Assembly (NCBI GenBank): GCA_965363675.1
Contig: CBDTTW010000110.1
Span: 1 to 10,433, forward strand
Reading direction: 5' to 3'
Source of the DNA: CBDTTW01 sp965363675
GTDB lineage: Bacteria; Bacteroidota; Rhodothermia; Rhodothermales; DASSAV01
Length of the DNA stretch: 10,433 nt
Made by a program: the position numbers and the translations under genes. The notes beneath the pieces are model-generated. The model did no database searches, was not told the origin of the DNA, and saw nothing but the letters and a program-made list of their open reading frames with translations. Of this stretch, positions 5,340 through 10,433 are shown piece after piece. Position 1 is the first letter of the stretch, and each line of letters begins with the position of its first letter.

Positions 5340-6866
5340 ATGCGTACGCAAAAGAAGACTACCCTGACCGTGCTGCTGGCGCTGGCGTTTTGCCTGGGCG
5401 TCTTGCTGACGACGTTCGGGGCCAACGTACTGGGCCGTCCCGACTGGGCCGCGCCGAGCGCCGCCGCCGATGCGGCCGGCGTGTCGGAGCAGGCCATTGC
5501 GGCGGCCGCCGACCTGGAGACCGCCTACACGGCCGTCGCCGCCGCCGTCAACCCGAGCGTGGTGCAGATCATGGTCGAGCAGTCGGCCGGAAGCGCCGCC
5601 GTGGGGCAGAACCCGTTTGAGGGCACGCCGTTCGAGCGCTTCTTCGGCGCGCCGGGGCAGGGCCAGGAGCCGCAGCAGCGGCGCGAAGGCATGGGCTCGG
5701 GGGCCATCATCCGCGAGGACGGCTACATCGTGACGAACAACCACGTCGTCGAGGGCGCCGACGTGCTCAAGGTAAAAATGCTTGACGGCGCGGTGCATGA
5801 CGCCCGCATCATCGGGACCGACCCGGCGACGGACCTGGCGATCATCAAGATCGAGGCTACGGGCTTGCCGTTCATCGGCATCGGCAGCTCCGACGCGCTG
5901 AAGGCGGGGCAGTGGGTCATGGCCTTCGGCAGCCCGCTTTCGCCGGAGCTGAGCAACACCGTCACGAGCGGCATCATCAGCGCCGTCGGGCGGCTTTCGC
6001 CCACCGAGGGCGGCGGCGTGCAGAACTACATCCAGACCGACGCGGCCATCAACCCCGGCAACTCGGGCGGCCCGCTCGTCGATCTGCGCGGCAAGCTCAT
6101 CGGCATCAACACGGCCATCTACTCGCGGACGGGCGGCTACCAGGGCATCGGGTTCGCCATCCCGGCCAACACGGTGCGCAGCGTCACCGAGCAGCTCATC
6201 AGCGGCGGCAAGGTCGAGCACGCGCGGCTGGGCGTCGAGTATGCGCCGGCCACCGAGAGCCTGATCAAGGCGCTGGACTTGCCGCGCGGCGCGGCTACGG
6301 TCGGCGCGGTGCAGGAGGGTTCTGCGGCCGAGCGGGCGGGCATCGCCGAGGGCGACATCATCGTAGCGCTCGACGGCAAGCCGCTCACGAATCACCTTCA
6401 GCTTTCGCAGGTCATCGGCGGCAAGCGCCCCGGCGACGCGCTGCGCCTGACGATCAACCGCGACGGCAAGGCGCGCGAGGTGACGGTGAAGCTGGGCGGC
6501 AAGGAAGCCGCCTCGGCCGAGGCGGAGCCGGCCGTGGAGGCGGGCGCCGAGGCGGGCCGACGCATCGAGGAGCTGGGCTTCAGCGTCGCCGACCTGACGC
6601 CGCAGGCGGCTGAGCGGATGGGCCTCCCGGCGACGGAGAAGGGCGTGGTCATCGCGCAGGTCGAGGCGTCGAGCGCGGCGGCCCGGGAGGCCGGGTTGCA
6701 GCCGGGGCTGCTCATTGTGGAGGCCGGCGGCAAGCCCGTCGGCAGCGCCCGCGCCTTCGAGGCGGCCTACGGCGCGCTCAAGCCGGGCGCGTCGATGCTG
6801 CTCAAGCTGCGCCGCCCCGGCAGCCCGGGTGTGCTCATGACGGCCATCGTGAAGCCGGCGCGGTAG
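5340..6866 (+). CDS. degP: HtrA/DegP-family serine protease with two PDZ domains
   Basis: A 508-residue envelope protease/chaperone that degrades or holds misfolded exported proteins. Residues 1-30 are a signal peptide or N-terminal anchor: MRTQKK, then hydrophobic TLTVLLALAFCLGVLLTTFGA. The trypsin-like domain (about 60-285) carries the triad H135 (YIVTNNHVVEGADVL), D165 (DPATDLAIIKIEA) and S242 (NPGNSGGPLVD), plus the family stretch FGSPL...NTVTSGIISAVGR. PDZ1 spans about 293-386 (ARLGVEYAP, AAERAGIAEGDIIVALDGKPL). An Ala/Glu-rich linker (388-408) leads to PDZ2 (410-505; AREAGLQPGLLIVEAGGKPVG). This is the DegP/DegQ layout and length; calling it DegP rather than DegQ or MucD is by convention. 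The start at 5340 is preferred because GGAGAG (5324-5329) precedes it and the signal sequence begins there; the frame is open further upstream to 5259. A terminator at 6893 separates it from icmF. Confidence 0.94.
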   Translation: MRTQKKTTLTVLLALAFCLGVLLTTFGANVLGRPDWAAPSAAADAAGVSEQAIAAAADLETAYTAVAAAVNPSVVQIMVEQSAGSAAVGQNPFEGTPFERFFGAPGQGQEPQQRREGMGSGAIIREDGYIVTNNHVVEGADVLKVKMLDGAVHDARIIGTDPATDLAIIKIEATGLPFIGIGSSDALKAGQWVMAFGSPLSPELSNTVTSGIISAVGRLSPTEGGGVQNYIQTDAAINPGNSGGPLVDLRGKLIGINTAIYSRTGGYQGIGFAIPANTVRSVTEQLISGGKVEHARLGVEYAPATESLIKALDLPRGAATVGAVQEGSAAERAGIAEGDIIVALDGKPLTNHLQLSQVIGGKRPGDALRLTINRDGKAREVTVKLGGKEAASAEAEPAVEAGAEAGRRIEELGFSVADLTPQAAERMGLPATEKGVVIAQVEASSAAAREAGLQPGLLIVEAGGKPVGSARAFEAAYGALKPGASMLLKLRRPGSPGVLMTAIVKPAR

Positions 6867-6892
6867 GTGCGCGCGCTTCCCTGAGGCAGGCT

Positions 6893-6928
6893 GAAAGGCC
6901 CCTGCGAGCGCGTTCGCGGGGGCCTTTC
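6893..6928 (+). terminator. Hairpin terminator after htrA
   Basis: A 15-base-pair stem, GAAAGGCCCCTGCGA (6893-6907) with TCGCGGGGGCCTTTC (6914-6928), has one G-T wobble and a six-base loop. It begins 26 bases after the htrA stop. The A/T part of the tract is built into the stem (GAAAGG/CCTTTC), so the U-run is only three bases. It is still the obvious end of the htrA transcript and would act in both directions. Confidence 0.75.
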
Positions 6929-7027
6929 GGCGTTGGGAGCGGCCGCGCGGAAAACCCCCGGCGGGGTCGGCGCGTTAACCTGCCAGCCCCCCGGATTAAA
7001 CGCGCGCCTCGATCCGCGCCCCGCCTC

Positions 7028-10000
7028 ATGGAAACGACTACGCCCCCCGCGCCTGTGGCCGCGCCCGCCTCCCGGAAGCCCTTGCGGTTCGTCACGGCCT
7101 CGGCGCTCTTCGACGGGCACGACGCCTCGATCAACATCATCCGCCGGATGCTGCAAGCCTCGGGCGTCGAGGTGATCCATCTCGGGCACAACCGCTCGGC
7201 CGCCGAGGTCGTGGATACGGCGGTGCAGGAGGACGCCGACGCCCTCGCCGTTTCGTCGTACCAGGGCGGGCATACCGAGTACTTCGGCTACGTGCTGCAA
7301 CTGCTCGGGGAGGCCGGGGCAGGGCATATCCGCGTCTTCGGCGGGGGCGGCGGCGTGATCGTGCCCGACGAGATCCGGGCGCTGGAGGCCGCCGGGGTGG
7401 CGCGCATCTACTCGCCGGACGACGGTCTGGCCCTCGGGCTGGACGGCATGATCGCCGACATGATCGCCCGGTGCGCCCCCCCGGCGGCGGCGGCGCGCCG
7501 GCCGGCGGCGTCGCAGCGGGGGGCGTGGCTGCGGCTGGCCCGGGCGCTCACGGCGGTGGAGGAAGGGGCCGCGCCGGCCGCCGAGGGCCGCGCCCCCATC
7601 GTCGGCGTGACCGGATCCGGCGGGGCGGGCAAGTCTACGCTGGTCGATGAGCTGCTGCGGCGGCTCGTGGCGGGCTACCCGGCGCTCCGCGTGGCCGTGC
7701 TCTCGGTCGACCCGACGCGCCGCAAAACCGGCGGCGCCCTTCTCGGCGACCGCATCCGGATGAACACGCTCTACGGCGAGCACGCCGACCGCCTCTATAT
7801 GCGTTCGTTCGCCACGCGCGGGGCGCACCGCAGCGTCTCGCCGGCGCTTGCCGCAAGCGCGCGGGTATGCGCGGCGTTCGGCTACGACCTCGTCTTCGTG
7901 GAGACGGCAGGCATCGGGCAGGGCGACACCGAAATCGCAGACCTGGCGGACCTCTCGCTGTATGTGATGACGCCCGAGTACGGCGCGCCGACGCAACTGG
8001 AGAAAATCGGGATGCTGGACGAGGCTGACCTGGTCGTGGTGAACAAGGCTGAAAAACGCGGAGCTGAGGACGCCCTGCGCGACGTGCGCAAGCAGGTGCG
8101 GCGCTGCCGCCCCGAAGCCGCCGCCGAATCGGTGGTGTTCGCGACGCGCGCCTCGCACGTGGGCGACCCCGGCATGGACCGGCTGTACGAGGCGCTGGCC
8201 GGGCTGCTGGCGGCGCGCTGCGGGTTGGCGCCGGAAGCTGCGCGAGTCGAGGCGGCAGGCGCGCGGGAGCAGGCGTTTGCGCCGCTGCGCGCGCACTACC
8301 TGGAGGAGGTCGTGGGGGCGGTGCGCGCCTACCGCCGGCGCGTGGAGGCCAACGCCGCCCTCGCCGGCCGCTGGAGCCAGGCGCGCGGCGTGCTCGAACA
8401 ACTGAAGTCGGCGGGGGCGCACGAGCCTGAGGCCGTCGCGGCGGTGGCCGCGCTGGAGGCGCAGTGGCGCGAGCGCATGGACCCCGACGCCCGGCGCATT
8501 CTCGAAACGTGGGAGGAGCGCCGGGCGCAGTATGCCGCCGCCGAGATGCGCTACGAGGTGCGCGGCCGGGAGGTCGTCGCGGCGGCGGCGCGCCCGACGC
8601 TCTCGGGGACGCGCCTGCCCCGCGTGGCCTTCCCGCGCATCGAGGGCGCGGCCGACCGCGTGCGCTTCGGGATGCTCGAAAACACACCCGGCGCGTTTCC
8701 CTTTACGGCGGGCGTGTTTCCCTTCAAGCGCGACGCCGAGGACCCCACGCGTATGTTCGCCGGGGAGGGCGCCCCCGAGCGCACCAACCGGCGGTTTCAC
8801 CTCGTCTCGCGCGGGATGCCCGCCAAGCGGCTCTCCACGGCCTTCGACTCGGTGACGCTCTACGGGCATGACCCGTCCGAGCGGCCGGACATCTACGGCA
8901 AGGTCGGCAATTCGGGCGTCTCGGTGTGCACGCTCGACGACATGAAGAAGCTGTACTCCGGCTTCGATTTGTGCGATGCGCGCACGAGCGTATCCATGAC
9001 GATCAACGGCCCCGCGCCGATGCTGCTGGCGATGTTCATGAATACGGCCATCGACCAGCAGGTGGAGCGGTGGCTGCGGCAAAACGGGTCCTGGCAGGCC
9101 GCCGAGGCCGCGTTGGGCGCCCGCCCGGGGTATACGCCCTTCAGCGCGGCCGGCCTTGCCGAGGGTTTGCCCGAGGGGCACGACGGCTCCGGCCTGGGGC
9201 TGCTGGGCGCTTCGGGGCAAGAACTGGTGCGCCGGGGCCTGCTGGAGGCCGACGTGTACGCGCGCCTTCGGGCCGAGACGCTGGCAAGCGTTCGCGGCAC
9301 GGTGCAGGCCGACATCCTCAAGGAGGATCAGGCGCAGAATACGTGCATCTTCTCGACCGAGTTCAGCCTGGGGCTGATGGGCGACGTGCAGGAGTACTTC
9401 GTGCGCGAGGGCGTGCGCAACTTCTACTCGGTGTCCATCTCAGGCTACCACATTGCCGAGGCGGGGGCCAACCCGATTACGCAGCTCGCCCTGACGCTCG
9501 CCAACGGCTTCACCTACGTCGAGTATTTCCGGGCGCGCGGCATGGCCGTCGATGCGTTTGCGCCCAACCTGTCGTTTTTCTTCTCGAACGGCATGGACGC
9601 CGAGTACGGCGTGCTCGGGCGCGTAGCGCGGCGCATCTGGGCGGTGGCGATGCGCGACCTCTACAAAGCCGACGAGCGCAGCCAGAAACTCAAGTACCAC
9701 ATCCAGACGAGCGGCCGCAGCCTCCACGCGCGCGAGGTCGAGTTCAACGACATCCGCACGACGCTCCAGGCGCTCCTGGCGACGTACGACCACTGCAACT
9801 CGCTGCACACCAACGCCTTCGACGAGGCCATCACGACGCCCACCGAGGCCAGCGTGCGGCGGGCCCTCGCCATCCAGCTCATCATCAACAACGAGTTCGG
9901 GCCGGCGGCTTGCGAGAACCCCATGCAGGGGGCCTACCTGACCGAGGCGCTGACCGATTTGGTGGAGGAGGCGGTGCTCAAGCTCTTGGGCGAGATCAAC

Positions 10001-10396
10001 GAGCGCGGCGGCGTGCTCGGGGCGATGGAGACGCGCTTTCAGCGCGGGCGCATCCAGGACGAGTCGATGCAGTACGAGCAGAAGAAGCATGCGGGCGAGC
10101 TGCCCCTGGTGGGCGTCAACATGTTCACGGCGGAGCCCGCCCAGGCCGAAGCGCCGGGCGGGGCGCTGCTCATGCGCTCGTCGGAGGAAGAGAAGCGGCG
10201 GCAGATCGAAGGCTTGCGGGCGTTTCAGGCGCGGCACGCCGAGGCGGCCCCTGCGGCGCTGGCGGCGCTCCGGGCGGCGGCCCGCGCGGGCGGCAACGTC
10301 TTCGACGCGCTGATGACGGCCGTGACGTGCTGCTCGCTCGGGCAGATCACCGGGGCGCTCTTCGAGGTGGGCGGGCGGCACCGGCGCAACATGTAA
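7028..10396 (+). CDS. icmF: Fused isobutyryl-CoA mutase IcmF (B12-binding, G-protein chaperone and mutase domains)
   Basis: A 1122-residue adenosylcobalamin enzyme interconverting isobutyryl-CoA and n-butyryl-CoA; some IcmF proteins also act on isovaleryl/pivalyl-CoA. After an Ala/Pro tail, residues 18-148 bind B12: FDGHDAS with axial ligand H31, SSYQGGH (76-82), GGGGG (105-109). Residues 188-400 are the MeaB-like GTPase that protects and reloads the cofactor: P-loop GSGGAGKST (196-204), SVDPTRRKTGGALLGDRIRM, ETAGIGQGD (292-300), and NKAE (339-342) where NKxD is expected. A helical linker (about 405-520) leads to the mutase barrel (520-1122): RTNRRFH, KVGNSGVSVCTLDDMKKLYSGFDL, SVSISGYHIAEAGA with Y807/H808, HIQTSGRSLHA, SLHTNAFDEAITTPTE. 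Q770 in KEDQAQNTCIF replaces the carboxylate-binding arginine of methylmalonyl-CoA mutase, favouring an isobutyryl-type substrate. The ATG at 7028 has no visible Shine-Dalgarno. The gene follows a terminator, so it has its own promoter; no partner gene is needed. Confidence 0.96.
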   Translation: METTTPPAPVAAPASRKPLRFVTASALFDGHDASINIIRRMLQASGVEVIHLGHNRSAAEVVDTAVQEDADALAVSSYQGGHTEYFGYVLQLLGEAGAGHIRVFGGGGGVIVPDEIRALEAAGVARIYSPDDGLALGLDGMIADMIARCAPPAAAARRPAASQRGAWLRLARALTAVEEGAAPAAEGRAPIVGVTGSGGAGKSTLVDELLRRLVAGYPALRVAVLSVDPTRRKTGGALLGDRIRMNTLYGEHADRLYMRSFATRGAHRSVSPALAASARVCAAFGYDLVFVETAGIGQGDTEIADLADLSLYVMTPEYGAPTQLEKIGMLDEADLVVVNKAEKRGAEDALRDVRKQVRRCRPEAAAESVVFATRASHVGDPGMDRLYEALAGLLAARCGLAPEAARVEAAGAREQAFAPLRAHYLEEVVGAVRAYRRRVEANAALAGRWSQARGVLEQLKSAGAHEPEAVAAVAALEAQWRERMDPDARRILETWEERRAQYAAAEMRYEVRGREVVAAAARPTLSGTRLPRVAFPRIEGAADRVRFGMLENTPGAFPFTAGVFPFKRDAEDPTRMFAGEGAPERTNRRFHLVSRGMPAKRLSTAFDSVTLYGHDPSERPDIYGKVGNSGVSVCTLDDMKKLYSGFDLCDARTSVSMTINGPAPMLLAMFMNTAIDQQVERWLRQNGSWQAAEAALGARPGYTPFSAAGLAEGLPEGHDGSGLGLLGASGQELVRRGLLEADVYARLRAETLASVRGTVQADILKEDQAQNTCIFSTEFSLGLMGDVQEYFVREGVRNFYSVSISGYHIAEAGANPITQLALTLANGFTYVEYFRARGMAVDAFAPNLSFFFSNGMDAEYGVLGRVARRIWAVAMRDLYKADERSQKLKYHIQTSGRSLHAREVEFNDIRTTLQALLATYDHCNSLHTNAFDEAITTPTEASVRRALAIQLIINNEFGPAACENPMQGAYLTEALTDLVEEAVLKLLGEINERGGVLGAMETRFQRGRIQDESMQYEQKKHAGELPLVGVNMFTAEPAQAEAPGGALLMRSSEEEKRRQIEGLRAFQARHAEAAPAALAALRAAARAGGNVFDALMTAVTCCSLGQITGALFEVGGRHRRNM

Positions 10397-10433
10397 CCTG
10401 CCGCTACTTTACGGAACGGGGCGTGTCACATTT

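Noticed and set aside
5307..6395. A 362-codon minus-strand open frame opposite htrA
   Set aside because: It is antisense to the intact catalytic domain of the protease, with Arg/Asp/Ala-rich sequence and no motifs.
6867..7027. A cobalamin riboswitch upstream of the B12-dependent icmF
   Set aside because: After the htrA terminator only about 100 bases remain, with no B12-box-like sequence and too little room for the full element.
6767..9220. An 817-codon open frame on the minus strand, opposite htrA's end and icmF
   Set aside because: It is antisense to unambiguous htrA and icmF coding sequence. Its product is Arg/His/Ala/Gly-rich low-complexity with no family motif, as expected when the GC-rich third codon positions of the real genes suppress stops on the opposite strand.

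Overview
The window is a GC-rich (roughly two-thirds or more G+C) stretch of bacterial chromosome with seven complete protein genes. I see no rRNA, tRNA, CRISPR array, insertion sequence or phage gene. The short RpoD-type sigma factor has the 'LQEI...[37 protein letters not shown]' style seen in Bacteroidota/Rhodothermota. Together with the high GC, a YceI protein of the 'GTSTLHDW' type and a fused isobutyryl-CoA mutase, this suggests a Rhodothermota (Rhodothermales/Salinibacter-like) organism. That assignment is an inference from protein style, not from a marker gene.

Layout, left to right. (1) 81-743 (+): NarL/FixJ-type response regulator with no kinase in view. (2) 897-1481 (+): exported YceI-like lipocalin-fold protein, followed by a strong bidirectional terminator (1531-1566). 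(3) 1648-2814 (-): MoeB/ThiF-type E1-like adenylyltransferase fused to a C-terminal rhodanese domain, convergent with yceI and divergent from the sigma gene. (4) 3142-3981 (+): short RpoD/SigA-like sigma factor behind a 327-base intergenic region with a leader hairpin. (5) 4138-5091 (+): CbpA/DnaJ-like J-domain co-chaperone without zinc finger. (6) 5340-6866 (+): HtrA/DegP-type envelope protease with two PDZ domains, followed by a terminator (6893-6928). (7) 7028-10396 (+): a complete 1122-residue IcmF, the B12-dependent isobutyryl-CoA mutase fused to its own G-protein chaperone.

How they fit together: genes 4-6 (sigma factor, J-protein, HtrA protease) run in the same direction and make a plausible transcription/protein-quality-control neighbourhood. 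Each has its own intergenic region of 150-330 bases, so they need not be one operon. The MoeB-rhodanese protein would activate a MoaD/ThiS-like sulfur carrier encoded elsewhere. IcmF is a self-contained metabolic enzyme for branched/linear C4 acyl-CoA interconversion.

Most of the window is ordinary core-genome content, and I do not see a convincing undescribed system. The points most worth a second look are a substituted guanine-recognition motif in the IcmF G domain (NKxE in place of NKxD), a loss of a usually basic residue near the IcmF active site, a shared 9-mer that may be the local promoter -10/-7 element, a 12-base perfect palindrome upstream of htrA, and a hairpin in the sigma-factor leader.
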